Positions 49,814-61,495 of a DNA stretch of 64,000 nucleotides are shown here, in pieces (position 1 is the stretch's first letter; each line of letters opens with the position of its first letter). Source of the DNA: Protonemura montana (lineage: Eukaryota > Arthropoda > Insecta > Plecoptera > Nemouridae); NCBI GenBank assembly GCA_947568835.1, contig OX387602.1:1-64000 (forward strand). Direction: 5' to 3'. Both the position numbers and the translations under genes were made by a program. The notes beneath the pieces were generated by a model. That model was given only the letters and a program-made list of their open reading frames with translations. It was not told the DNA's origin and made no database searches.

Positions 49814-50244
49814 TTATTTTTGAATTATATTTGAATATGTCATGTCAATGATATAGACTTATTTTATTACGGTTGATAAATGAAAGGAGTTTTTTTACAG
49901 GACTAGAGAAAAACAAATAAGAAAATGCAGATTACCAAAACTGAAATGGCCAATTGCAAATTATGGCAGAATTACTCCAAACTAGAGGTGGAGTCACCGT
50001 CGTTTCGAGTAATTTGGTTATTTCTCGCAGAGTACGCGCATTTGAGACTGGTTTACTCTTCAAGGTGCCAGAGCATTGTTTTGACTTGATGGATGCACGG
50101 CGAGCTGGATTCTCAAGTTTCCCAAAGATCTTATCGCCGACCAAGAATAAAATGTAGCCGTTTTTTTGAAATTTCCATATTTTTTATAAAGCCAATCGAT
50201 TCGTTCAGACCACATGTCCAATTTGTGTGTAACCTGCTGAAAAA
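49814..50244. other. 3' region of the glycosyltransferase gene
   Basis: No clear AATAAA closely follows the stop; the nearest AT-rich signals are around 49874-49920 (TGATAAATGA, CAAATAAG). Short frames on both strands at 49932-50157 lack protein character. Confidence 0.4.
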
Positions 50245-50440
50245 TCTTACGTAAGATCTTACGTAAGATCTTGTCAAGAAAAACTTGCAAGATCTTGTAA
50301 GATCTTGCCAAGAACTTGCCACGATTGTTTAGGATCTTACCAAGTTTTTATAAGATCTTGCCACGATCTCATGAAATCTTACTACGATCTGATAAGATCT
50401 TGTTTGAAGATCTTGCAAGATTTCCTAAGATTCACTGTAA
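50245..50440. repeat. cluster of degenerate AAGATCTT palindromes
   Basis: About a dozen AAGATCTTGC/AAGATCTTAC-type motifs occur in 200 bp with irregular 10-25 bp spacing, including GATCTTACGTAAGATC. AAGATCTT is self-complementary, so the cluster reads similarly on both strands. It resembles a decayed short tandem repeat rather than a regulatory site. Confidence 0.75.
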
Positions 50441-51668
50441 AATGGCACGGAAAGGCAAAGTAGGTTTACAAAAAAATGAATGCATATTAGAGATGCTACA
50501 AAATTTATTTTAAAATTGCAAAACTGTACCTATGCACTGTATAACAAATTACAGAAATTGCAGTTCCGATATACTTTCTTCTTTCCAACAACTTCAAAAC
50601 AGCTTCAAAACAAAACAAACAAAAATCAAATAAGAATTGAAAATTGGCAAATACAAACTATCAATGCCCTATCTTTTGTAGGATGTAAACATGAAACAAA
50701 ATTAAGAAAAAAATTGTCAAATAGAATCAAAGCTCTATTAATTGAAAAATATAGTATAAGAATTTTATGAATGCAATTCAGTATACCTTTATAGGTGTTC
50801 CCAAAAATAAAAATAAAATACTTTAAAACTTGGCAAATAAAAATCATGAATGCCTCATATAACAATAAATATTTTAAACAATATTAAGATAAAAATGGTA
50901 AAAAAGAACCCTGTAAGAAACTCTGATTGAGAAATATAATAAGTATGCAAAAATAATAACCTAAATCAGCACACAATTCAAACAAGGTACTTAATGAACA
51001 TGAAGAGAAGAGAGGAACGGCCGGCCAGGAAGTGCAGTGCACCCTCTGTCAATTAGGATGTCTTACCTTACTGTATCTGTAAAAAAAAAGTAAATGTGTA
51101 AAAGCTTTGTCGCCAGACAAATAACAGCCAAAACAAATAAATAAGAGCATCTGTTTTCTAAATTTTTTAAATCTGTGATATACTTTTTTTTCAATGAATC
51201 ACTGTTTTACAGAATAAACAAATTTGTTTTTGTTGTACTATCACAGAATAATAACAGAGGTGGTAAATAAATGGATTTAGATATGCCATTTTTTGTGGTT
51301 TGGGGATTTTTTTATTCAAAAAGCCTCATTTAGCTGGATTAATTATAGAACTATTTTGATTCTAGGAATCCTTGGCAAAAATATAATTTCTTCTTGATAT
51401 TTTGTTTATGCTGTCAAATCCATCAAACATTTTACCTTGAGAAAGCAACTAGCACAGGTTACAAAATGTTGGTAAAGCAGTTAAAGGGGCCCACCAAGTA
51501 GTTTTTTTGGAGTACTTGTATATTACGTGAGGAATATCAATCAATGAGACTACATTAAAAGACTTTAAAAAAATTTGCGTCTAAGAAATCGCATATGTTA
51601 ACAAATGCTATTTAAATAGATAGTACGAACATAGATTTTGGAGGAAAATTCAAATTAACTTACCATAA
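50441..51668. other. AT-rich DNA, no gene seen
   Basis: Very AT-rich with A-runs and (AAAATAAA)-like tracts at 50600-50960. Open frames of 80-96 codons (50480-50770 and its complement) are lysine/asparagine-rich by composition alone. At 51425-51480, AAGCAACTAGCACAGGTTAC may be a distant copy of the dispersed repeat. Confidence 0.4.
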
Positions 51669-51780
51669 TCATTTTTCTTCCAATGGAGCTTGGAATGGAG
51701 GGCAGAAATAAGTTGGGACATCACACCATGGGCATGGAATCTCAGAGGTTGTTGCCACCAGCCAGGAGAGATTCACAGCA
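51669..51780 (-). CDS. candidate terminal exon, unrecognised gene
   Basis: After a good acceptor (TTTATTGCAG|TG), the minus strand reads 36 codons to TGA at 51669-51671. It contains VNLSWLVATTSEIPCPWCDV and TYFCPPFQAPLEEK. Composition is protein-like (CPWC, FCPP). The start phase does not fit directly onto the exon at 52447-52649 (a direct join would stop after two codons), so another exon intervenes or the two are unrelated. Confidence 0.35.
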
Positions 51781-51808
51781 CTGCAATAAAAAATGTGCGG
51801 TTTTAAAC

Positions 51809-51897
51809 TAGGGTTGCCATACTACAAATTTCGGAAGGTGGGACAAATTTTAACAAACGAAAAGTAGTTAGACCGGAGGCTCGGGGGACAGATAGAG

Positions 51898-51931
<34 letters not shown>

Positions 51932-52333
51932 AAAATAAGGGTGTGGATGTGGGAACAGGATTTGAGGGCCATTTTCAGCAAATTTACGCGTTTTAGATAT
52001 ATTAAGGTTTTTCTTGGCACTTGAAATCCTGAGTCATATTCATGCATCAACTTTCAATTTATCAGCAGGAAATTTAGGTAAAATTTGTATAACTATTTGA
52101 AAAAAAAAAAATGTAACTATAGATTTTCAAATTTGTTTATGGGTGACAGTTCACGTACAATCATAATGTCATTGGCACGATAAGAGGAACAATTAGCTAT
52201 TTATAAGGAACAATGCAAATGTAATGTTCGATTTCGCGATTCTTTAAAAGAAAATTACGATCGAGCGGGACATTCATACCGCTCCGCGGGACGCGGTACT
52301 TTTGAGTGAAAAGCGGGACGTATGGCAACCCTA
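51809..52333. mobile_element. hAT-like MITE, 525 bp, with perfect 8-bp TSD
   Basis: TAGGGTTGCCATAC (51809-51822) is perfectly inverted at 52320-52333, and the element is flanked by the identical octamer TTTTAAAC (51801-51808 and 52334-52341). An 8-bp duplication with an AGGG-type terminus is the hAT hallmark. There is no transposase. It contains a 32-base C run (51898-51929). It sits between two candidate minus-strand exons, about 20 bp from one acceptor, so it would be intronic. Confidence 0.85.
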
Positions 52334-52446
52334 TTTTAAACACAAGGAAACAAGCATCATTTGTACTAGCACCTCCTGATCAATAAATGCCACCATAGGT
52401 TTCTGAAAATTAATTGATTATTGTAGTCGAATCCTAGCAAACTTAC

Positions 52447-52649
52447 CAAGAGTTGTGAAATTGTCCGTTGACATCGCAACGCTATCTTCAAGCGATATAG
52501 CTGCTTCTACTGTGGACAAGGGCAGCTTGTCAGGGAATAAAGTGGAGCATCTGTCTTCCAATTCAGTACTGATGAACGCAGCAACGTTTTGAGCTCCAAG
52601 ACTGAAAAAGTAGGAAGCATGTTGATAAAGTGATGTTTCCAATTTGCTT
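52447..52649 (-). CDS. candidate internal exon, unrecognised gene
   Basis: A 203-base minus-strand segment between TTTGTCTAG (acceptor) and CTTG|GTAAGT (a strong donor). It encodes SKLETSLYQHASYFFSLGAQ, then NVAAFISTELEDRC and PLSTVEAAISLEDSVAM. Uniform composition, lack of stops and a canonical donor support a real exon. The family is not recognised. It may belong to the same gene as 55447-55623 and 51669-51780. Confidence 0.45.
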
Positions 52650-55446
52650 CTAGACAAACGATATTCAAGAAGTGATGTGTTTGAATGTAACAGTGATGCG
52701 TACCTTCAAATTACACGAAAAAAATCAATTGAAAGGTCTCCCCTATTAAGGCCCATCATTCCCGCGGGTAAAATCGTTAAAAATGGGTCCCAAACGGGTA
52801 TATAGTGTTTGTATTATGTTAATGACAAGGAAAATTAAGTGCCGGAAAATTGGTGAGTTTTCCGGGAAAATTCAAAATCAAATCCTTTGTACAAGACAGC
52901 ACCGCAAAAATATGAGTTAAAGAGTCCGCGATTTTTTTCCGTAGTGCCTGAACTTGCTTTTCTTAGACAAACAATTTTGGTAGTCACAGCTAAAAAATTG
53001 ATTGAGATATCAATTTTCAAAAACTCTTTTATTAATCTCAAAAAGTTCCTGGTTTTAAACAGATCATCAGTTGCACAAAAAGTGATCCATTGAACTAATG
53101 AAAAGAACGTCTTAAAGCCTTAAGTATGCAGATTTCAAATATGTGTGTTTCATCGCGATCGGTCAAACGATGTAGGTTCTGTGTTGTACAAGGTAAGTGC
53201 TTGCGAGGCACTACTTTTTGGGCTCGTCGAACCTGGAAACATTGCATATTGCATACATACAGGCTGATGCTAGTGCCTGCTAGCATCCGATGCCAGCTAC
53301 TTCGAGCGCGACCTTGCAGTCTTTCATGAGGCAGGAGAGTCTGCAATTGGTCTTATCGCTGTAATCCTCGAGTGGAATTTTTTAAATTCCCTAATGAATG
53401 AGCTGAGATTTGTAAACATAGCGCGCGATTTCAGAGTGTGTAGCAAGTATGATTTGCCTGCCAGACTTCAATTCCACATTATTATTTTGCGAAGGAGCGG
53501 TTATAGCAATTAGACATGTATTTCATTCGGGTTCTCCAATAGTCGCGATTGACTTATTGGCGCTACATATTATTGTAGCTGTACATTATTTCTTCACAGA
53601 TTGCAACACGGTACGCAAACGTCATTCGAGGATATAAAATCTTCAAACCATGTTCTGTCTGACGAAAAATTAGCCAATTACCAGAACCGATCAGGAATCT
53701 GATATTTCACATTGCAACCATCGATACACAATAATTTATTTCTTATCTAAGTGAGGCACACGTGGGAAAATAATTAGAAGTGAAATTTAAAGTGCTCAGC
53801 GTAATAATTCTACAAAGAAATGCAGTGTAATTCTTGGCTTACCAGTGGTGGGCCACCTATAAGAGTCCTCGTCAGTTTGTGCCAACTTTTCGTTCATCGA
53901 ATACATGATAGTTTACTGTATCTTTGGTAAGATTCTGGACATTTTTAAAATGCATCCACCAGAGGCATCTCACGAGGTTTTTTAATTGCTCGGTCAAAAT
54001 TGACTCTAAAGTTCGTTCAAAAAAGGATCATCAGTTGCGAGTCGATGCAGTTACGATAGTAATCACCAAAGAATTGAAATAAAAAAATCAATTGATTTTA
54101 AATGTATTTATTTTTATCTCCTCTAAGGATTTTGCTGAGTATTTTAAAGCCTCGCTTCAAGCGCAGAGCAATGAAAACATCAGTCCTACGATATGAAGGC
54201 TCAGCGAATAGCGATGACTCATTTGCAAGGATCCGAGAAATCATCATTTTACAGCGCGCGAACGCACTTGGCGTTCCACATTTCTTGTGCTAGAAAATCG
54301 ATTGAAATTGATTTGAAATCTGCATGTTATCACGAACGCAATGATATCAAGAAAATAATGAAACTCCCGATTTAGTAGGTTTTTTGTTGTTGTTGCTTTG
54401 GTTGGGGAATTACTTGATAAATCATAATCCTTCGAGTGCGATAAGCCTGGTAGTGTTTACAACATTATATAATTTGCTCCCTGGCTAGACTGAATTCTAG
54501 CAGTGGAATGAGAGGTAAGATACAAGTGGGTAGAATAATTCGACATTTTCAATACTTCGCGACTGGATAAAACCAGGAGCTTGCGAAATGAACGTCCTGT
54601 CGCTTTGAGAGCTGAAACTCGACTAATATTAAGATGGCAACAGCCTGGAGTAGATCCTCGTCCTACATATGGCAACAGCGGAGTGGGGATTGGTATGATA
54701 CGCGTTAACTTCAAACCCCGACGACAAAAAATGCCACAATGCAGACGGTAAAAATGACTTCCTATTTCTAATAATCACATTGCCGAAAAAGACAAATAAT
54801 TTGTGCAATTAGAGACTAAACAAAGCAACGCGACGCGACGCGACACATCCCCACCAGTCGAAATCTAGTTCATACTGAGGAACGCTGCTCGCTACGAGTA
54901 TCATTTTGCAAGTCTAATAAAATGCATATATAGCTCGGCTAATAAAGAATGAGTCGTTGGAGTCTAGTTTTCTAATCTGCAACACCAACTCGAGTATGAG
55001 TTCAACTTGAGTAGACGCACTACATTTCAGCATCAGCACATTTTTTCTCTTGACAGAAAAGTAAAGAATTGCTGTTGAGATAAATGAAAGAACTATAACA
55101 AGTTATTGGTCCATCGCACCAATCTTTGTCAGCCGAATGTTTCACACACATGTCGCCTATCACCAATGACCATGTTATGATTATAAAATGACAATTATTA
55201 TAGCCGAGCGTTAAATTGGAATCCAGTCATTTGTTTTGTTTATACCTGAGATTCACTGTGATTATAAGAGCGTGTTCAGAGATAATCGAGGGTATTTGTT
55301 CTTACCAAAATAACAACTTGCATAACAGCGAAACGTATACACAAATTAACCAATATTGTATAGGTTCGCCAAAAGAAAATCTTGAGTGCAAATTCTACAA
55401 AGTAAATTTATGTACCGTATTGAAAATAAGTTTGTTTCGTACTTAC
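52650..55446. other. probable intronic or intergenic DNA, no exon supported
   Basis: Many frames of 60-85 codons on both strands, none with convincing splice sites plus protein character. One at 53126-53329 has clustered Cys, Arg and Trp but no recognisable fold. CGACG(CGACG)n occurs near 54828-54842. Confidence 0.35.
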
Positions 55447-55623
55447 TTGTGAATTCGAAAGTCTTCGTTGGTCGAAAACACAGAAGAAAGTACGCTTGTA
55501 CATCAAGATAATTCTTCGAATTTGGGGGTTTAATTCTTCGGAAATCACATAGGGCCCAGCACCAATGTTTGATAATGCTCTCATCCACGTAGAGAAAAGC
55601 ACACGAGGCATTTTTGAGAACAT
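55447..55623 (-). CDS. candidate first coding exon, unrecognised gene
   Basis: The minus strand reads from ATG at 55623 for 59 codons to a strong donor (TCACAA|GTAAGT). It contains KMPRVLFSTWMRALSNIGAG, PYVISEELNPQIRRI and YKRTFFCVFDQRRLSNSQ. Residue mix and the consensus donor favour a real exon. No family recognised. The ATG sits exactly at the edge of a 311-bp tandem duplication (55623-56255), so the upstream region would be duplicated. Confidence 0.35.
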
Positions 55624-56255
55624 TACCTACCTTTAAACATCAGTTACAGAAATAAAAGTATATTTTCTACAGTTATGTTTCTATGAGGCAATGTCGGACA
55701 ACGTATCGGACAATATTCTCAAAACCACACGGGACAACTTTCTGAGAAAGATTTCATTTTCAAAAATTTCATTTTTTGTGTACCAGCAAATGCTCTTCAA
55801 AATGTATGCCCATTTTTTAAGTGAGTACATGCATTACCCTACATCTCTCTGTATGCTACTGAAATGTATGGAAGGACATCATTGAAATCAACTCATCACT
55901 GTCAGTATTTCATCCTTTCCCCAGAAAACGAGGTTACCTACCTTTAGGAACTGTAACAGAACTAAAAGTATATTTTCTACAGTTATGTTTCTATCTGGCA
56001 ACGTCGGACAACGTATCGGACAATATTCTCAAAACCACACGGGACAACTTTCTGAGAAAGATGACAGTACCGGAGTGTTACAATACGTTTTCATTTTTTG
56101 TGTACCAGCAAATGCTCTTCAAAATGTCTGCCCTTTTTTTAAGTGAGTACATGCATTACCCTACATCTCTCTGTATGCTTCTGAAATGTATGGAAGGACA
56201 TCATTGAAATCAACTCATCACTGTCAGTATTTCATCCTTTCCCCAGAAAACGAGG
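55623..56255. repeat. 311-bp tandem duplication, two copies
   Basis: Copy 1 (55623-55933) and copy 2 (55934-56255) share long identical blocks: TTACCTACCTTTA, AAAGTATATTTTCTACAG, GTCGGACAACGTATCGGAC, TGTACCAGCAAATGCTCTTC and GGAAGGACATCATTGAAATC. Copy 2 differs by a replaced segment near 56060-56090 (GACAGTACCGGAGTGTTAC instead of TTTCATTTTCAAAAA). A 64-codon frame in copy 1 is not conserved in copy 2, so it is not coding. Confidence 0.93.
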
Positions 56256-56284
56256 TTTTATAATATAAAACATATATATATTAA

Positions 56285-59076
56285 AACATGTGACTAACTT
56301 GCAGCGTGTGATGTTAAAACATGTGACTAACTTGCAGCGTGTGATGTTAAAACATGTGACTAACTTGCAGCGTGTGATGTTAAAACATGTGACTAACTTG
56401 CAGCGTGTGATGTTAAAACATGTGACTAACTTGCAGCGTGTGATGTTAAAACATGTGACTAACTTGCAGTGTGTGATGTTAAAACATGTGACTAACTTGC
56501 AGCGTGTGATGTTAAAACATGTGACTAACTTGCAGCGTGTGATGTTAAAACATGTGACTAACTTGCAGCGTGTGATGTTAAAACATGTGACTAACTTGCA
56601 GTGTGTGATGTTAAAACATGTGACTAACTTGCAGCGTGTGATGTTAAAACATGTGACTAACTTGCAGCGTGTGATGTTAAAACATGTGACTAACTTGCAG
56701 CGTGTGATGTTAAAACATGTGACTAACTTGCAGCGTGTGATGTTAAAACATGTGACTAACTTGCAGCGTGTGATGTTAAAACATGTGACTAACTTGCAGC
56801 GTGTGATGTTAAAACATGTGACTAACTTGCAGTGTGTGATGTTAAAACATGTGACTAACTTGCAGCGTGTGATGTTAAAACATGTGACTAACTTGCAGCG
56901 TGTGATGTTAAAACATGTGACTAACTTGCAGCGTGTGATGTTAAAACATGTGACTAACTTGCAGCGTGTGATGTTAAAACATGTGACTAACTTGCAGCGT
57001 GTGATGTTAAGACATGTGACTAACTTGCAGCGTGTGATGTTAAAACATGTGACTAACTTGCAGCGTGTGATGTTAAAACATGTGACTAACTTGCAGCGTG
57101 TGATGTTAAAACATGTGACTAACTTGCAGCGTGTGATGTTAAAACATGTGACTAACTTGCAGCGTGTGATGTTAAAACATGTGACTAACTTGCAGCGTGT
57201 GATGTTAAAACATGTGACTAACTTGCAGCGTGTGATGTTAAAACATGTGACTAACTTGCAGCGTGTGATGTTAAAACATGTGACTAACTTGCAGCGTGTG
57301 ATGTTAAAACATGTGACTAACTTGCAGCGTGTGATGTTAAAACATGTGACTAACTTGCAGCGTGTGATGTTAAAACATGTGACTAACTTGCAGCGTGTGA
57401 TGTTAAGACATGTGACTAACTTGCAGCGTGTGATGTTAAAACATGTGACTAACTTGCAGCGTGTGATGTTAAAACATGTGACTAACTTGCAGCGTGTGAT
57501 GTTAAAACATGTGACTAACTTGCAGCGTGTGATGTTAAAACATGTGACTAACTTGCAGCGTGTGATGTTAAAACATGTGACTAACTTGCAGCGTGTGATG
57601 TTAAAACATGTGACTAACTTGCAGCGTGTGATGTTAAAACATGTGACTAACTTGCAGCGTGTGATGTTAAAACATGTGACTAACTTGCAGTGTGTGATGT
57701 TAAAACATGTGACTAACTTGCAGCGTGTGATGTTAAAACATGTGACTAACTTGCAGCGTGTGATGTTAAAACATGTGACTAACTTGCAGTGTGTGATGTT
57801 AAAACATGTGACTAACTTGCAGCGTGTGATGTTAAAACATGTGACTAACTTGCAGCGTGTGATGTTAAAACATGTGACTAACTTGCAGCGTGTGATGTTA
57901 AAACATGTGACTAACTTGCAGCGTGTGATGTTAAAACATGTGACTAACTTGCAGCGTGTGATGTTAAAACATGTGACTAACTTGCAGCGTGTGATGTTAA
58001 AACATGTGACTAACTTGCAGCGTGTGATGTTAAAACATGTGACTAACTTGCAGCGTGTGATGTTAAAACATGTGACTAACTTGCAGCGTGTGATGTTAAA
58101 ACATGTGACTAACTTGCAGCGTGTGATGTTAAAACATGTGACTAACTTGCAGCGTGTGATGTTAAAACATGTGACTAACTTGCAGCGTGTGATGTTAAAA
58201 CATGTGACTAACTTGCAGCGTGTGATGTTAAAACATGTGACTAACTTGCAGCGTGTGATGTTAAAACATGTGACTAACTTGCAGTGTGTGATGTTAAAAC
58301 ATGTGACTAACTTGCAGCGTGTGATGTTAAAACATGTGACTAACTTGCAGCGTGTGATGTTAAAACATGTGACTAACTTGCAGCGTGTGATGTTAAAACA
58401 TGTGACTAACTTGCAGCGTGTGATGTTAAAACATGTGACTAACTTGCAGCGTGTGATGTTAAAACATGTGACTAACTTGCAGCGTGTGATGTTAAAACAT
58501 GTGACTAACTTTCAGCGTGTGATGTTAAAACATGTGACTAACTTGCAGTGTGTGACCGTGATGTTAAAACATGTGACTAACTTGCAGCGTGTGATGTTAA
58601 AACATGTGACTAACTTGCAGCGTGTGATGTTAAAACATGTGACTAACTTGCAGCGTGTGATGTTAAAACATGTGACTAACTTGCAGCGTGTGGCCGTGAT
58701 GTTAAAACATGTGACTAACTTGCAGCGTGTGGCCGTGATGTTAAAACATGTGACTAACTTGCAGCGTGTGGCCGTGATGTTAAAACATGTGACTAACTTG
58801 CAGCGTGTGATGTTAAAACATGTGACTTACTTGCAGCGTGTGACCGTGATGTTAAAACATGTGACTAACTTGCAGCGTGTGGCCGTGATGTTAAAACATG
58901 TGACTAACTTGCAGCGTGTGATGTTAAATCGTGTTACTTACTTGCAGCGTGTGACCGTGATGTTAAAACATGTGACTAACTTGCAGCGTGTGACCGTGAT
59001 GTTAAAACATGTGACTTACTTGCAGCGTGTGACCGCGATGTTAAAACATGTGACTAACTTGCAGCGTGTGACCGTG
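56285..59076 (+). repeat. 33-bp satellite, about 84 copies
   Basis: A 33-bp unit with core CATGTGACTAACTTGCAG is repeated from about 56285 to 59076. The left three-quarters is almost invariant: only CAGCGT/CAGTGT, two AAAACA/AAGACA copies (57011 and 57407, exactly 12 units apart) and one CTTTCAG. From about 58540 rightward, 39-bp variants with a 6-bp insertion (GCCGTG or ACCGTG) and base changes accumulate, as expected at an array edge that escapes homogenisation. Confidence 0.97.
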
Positions 59077-59085
59077 ATTAGCTAA
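56290..59085 (+). other. 931-codon open frame of an 11-residue repeat (coding status doubtful)
   Basis: Since 33 is 11 codons, one frame is open through the whole array, repeating MLKHVTNLQRV and ending VTVIS then TAA (59083-59085). All length variants are 6-bp insertions that keep the frame. The 11-residue period with hydrophobic M, L, V, L, V and K, H, R, Q between could form an amphipathic helix. Against coding: the first in-frame codon used is GTG, there is no unique N-terminal domain, no splice acceptor was recognised, and base changes look mutational (CG to TG). I see no evidence of translation. Confidence 0.25.
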
Positions 59086-59559
59086 AGTGGTTAGCTAAGT
59101 GCTAGCTACGTATCCACTAGTTACCGTGCGAATATTCCTTCAGTGGCTTTAATGCACGAACTCGTGCGAATAGACTTGTTCTAACCTTACCTCTTTGCTT
59201 ACCTAATGGTGTTGCTTTTCTCTGACTTTCATCTAAAAACGCGCTTTATCTAAATTGGAGGTACATCTTGTGCACAAATTGAGACAGTTTTATTATTGAT
59301 ACGTTTGAATTATTCTCAACGATGGTTAGTAATCTGAACTTGGTATCGGTCGTTAGTACTGTAACATTAACAAAATTCAATGGCATAGGAATGGCAATGG
59401 TTAACAATTTGCTAGGATGGTGGAGGCAAAGGTGGAGGTTTGATCATTCAGCAATTCGAACAATAGCAATTAGTATGAGCATGTTTGAGAATTGAGCATT
59501 GTTAAGCATTGTTTTAAGAGCATTCGTTGTAAACAAATAAAGCCATTCTGTTGTTGCAG
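59086..59559. other. 5' region of mRpS33
   Basis: Unique DNA between the 33-bp array and the mRpS33 exon. The first mRpS33 exon (start codon and a few residues) should be here or within the array's edge, but is too short to identify. Confidence 0.4.
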
Positions 59560-60502
59560 TCATATGCTAAGCTGGCAGCAGCCTCGACAAGCTACGCCCG
59601 GCGAATGAACAGACTAAGCGCCAGGATATGGGGTGACGTTGCACGAGAAACCAGCAACAAATCTCTGAAGGTGGTTGCATTATTTAGTGAAGAGCCTGTA
59701 CATCTACGCCAAAACGTAGTAAGTTGATGCATCGGAATATTGTCTACGATCAGTTTTTTTTTCTTGTCAGCACCTGGGGCTCAAGTCAAAACTAGCCTAG
59801 TATAGCGTAATATATCATTTGTCTCTTTAGATTTGTCTTCTTGGCATTTTGCCTTTTCTTCCAAAAAATGTAGAAGCTTGATAAATGTCAGAGTAATTAA
59901 CCTTAATAAAATTGTGCAAATATGTTGACCGAATTGAGGCAGGTATCAAGTCTATAAAAATTGCAGATCTACAAGTTTTTGCATTCCAGAGTTATTTGCA
60001 TATTTCAAGCTTTTCTATTTTGACAGATGCCTTATTCAACCAAGGATCAATTCTCAAATATCTTACCACATTTTAAAGAAGCAATTAAATTATATTTGTC
60101 GCACTCTAACGAAGAAATGTGTAAGATTGTTCAACACGATAACGAGCGTTCGTGAAGCCCTAGTGTTATACTTCTGTATCTCAGTTAGGCGTCAGGACAG
60201 TGTTTTGCAATATTATGAGCTTTGTAAGCTGGTGATTGGTAAACTAAACTGCATTTTTGACAAATTAGATTGGGGTAATATTGAAGATTGGTTTGTGAAA
60301 TGTTGGAGTCAATGCAGTCAACTTCTGTCAGGTGAACTACTATCCCAGACACGTGGAAACTCACACACTCATGCTGAAACTACGAGAATACGGTCTGTAC
60401 CGCGATGAGCACCAGGACTTTGCCGACGAGATGAAGCGACTCAGAGCACTGCGAGGGAAGACCGCACCCAAGAAGGGCCAGGGAAAGCGGTCAAAGAAGT
60501 AA
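59560..60502 (+). CDS. mRpS33: Mitochondrial small-subunit ribosomal protein mS33, two exons (start exon missing)
   Basis: Component of the mitochondrial 28S ribosomal subunit. Exon A (59560-59718) follows TTGTTGCAG and encodes [19 protein letters not shown], then [16 protein letters not shown]; donor GTA|GTAAGT. Exon B (60332-60502) follows TCTGTCAG and encodes [40 protein letters not shown] and a basic tail ([10 protein letters not shown]), then TAA. The phases join exactly. The [20 protein letters not shown]-like and LYRDEHQDF blocks are diagnostic of mS33 across animals. The 109 residues present, plus a short missing N-terminus, match the usual length of about 106-115. The initiator methionine must lie in an upstream exon because the frame closes just before exon A. 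The intron (613 bp) contains only spurious frames. Confidence 0.93.
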
Positions 60503-60544
60503 CTTAAACACACATTCATTTGGGACGTTATTATGCTAGTTTGA

Positions 60545-60550
60545 AATAAA
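60545..60550 (+). promoter_or_regulatory. polyadenylation signal of mRpS33
   Basis: AATAAA 43 bases after the stop codon, followed by a T-rich stretch. Position fits a short 3' UTR typical of ribosomal protein genes. Confidence 0.7.
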
Positions 60551-61279
60551 ATTTTATTCAATATTAAGGTATGTGCTAATTATTCAACCCCCAGGAATAA
60601 TATCATTTCAGTTTAAATATTTATTAATTTAAAGAAATTTGTTTGATAATTATTTGAATTAATGGATTAACACTTTGTGCGTGCATGTGATTCAAACTTG
60701 CAGCAAAATGTAGTGGTTCTAATTAAAAAAAACGGCTGCTTGAGAGCAGCACAAATCATAAATTAAGCGATTTCTTTTCCCAGTTCAGTACATTTGTTAT
60801 CACAGTTATTGATTTTTATGAGAATGATGCACGACACGGACTCCTATTCAATCTATTTTTTGGGATTTGCTAACTTTTTCTCTGTCTGAAGCTGTGGGTT
60901 TCAAATTTAGCTCGATGCTGCTGCGTATTTGGATGAAGTGAGGTTAAAGAGACACAAACTTGTGTGACAGGCGCGGGAACGAGGATATATTTTGCTGTCA
61001 TATTTTCCCGTTTCCTGTGTTTATATATTTTGCTGTAAGATAAGAACCATTTTATATTTAATAAAACAACTTCCTGTTATAATTACGCGTTAGTTTTGAT
61101 CAGTACGCTTTATCGGCTACAAATATTGTATTTTCTAACAAAAAATATTGGAAATGCTAAGTGAAGGACAACTAAATTTCACAACATTTCCCCATACTTT
61201 CAATAAAAACCAAATAAAAATCAACTTTTCCATTTAATCCAATTTAAACTATAAAATTTAAATATTAAAATCAAGCGTA
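60551..61279. other. intergenic AT-rich DNA
   Basis: No gene or repeat recognised; short TTATATATTTTGCTGT duplications near 60985-61035. Confidence 0.4.
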
Positions 61280-61495
61280 CCCTGATTATTTTATTTAGAT
61301 GCATTTAGGAAGCTTGAACTTGGTAATTGTTATAATTTTGTGTGGTTCTTTTGTTAACGACTTTGTAAACTGCTTTAACCCTTGATAAAGTAACAGGCAC
61401 AAGTTACTAAACAATGGAAAATTTAGTTGTTCTTTACTTAGCATTCAAAACCCAGTTGAAATAGTTTTTGTTAAAACTAGCGCTAAGTTTACATC
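61280..61495. repeat. dispersed repeat, copy C (longest)
   Basis: Shares CCCTGATTATTTTATTTAG and ATGCATTTAGGAA with 18954 onward, and the TTTACTTAGCATTCAAAACC, CAGTTGAAATAG, GCGCTAAG end with copies at 19060-19100 and 6545-6600. Has about 60 bp absent from copy B. Non-coding. Confidence 0.65.

Noticed and set aside
50480..50865. Lys/Asn-rich frames on both strands
   Set aside because: Composition effect of very AT-rich DNA.
53126..53329. Cys/Arg-rich frame resembling the C-terminal zinc cluster of piggyBac transposases
   Set aside because: Cysteine spacing does not match the family and no other transposase part is present.
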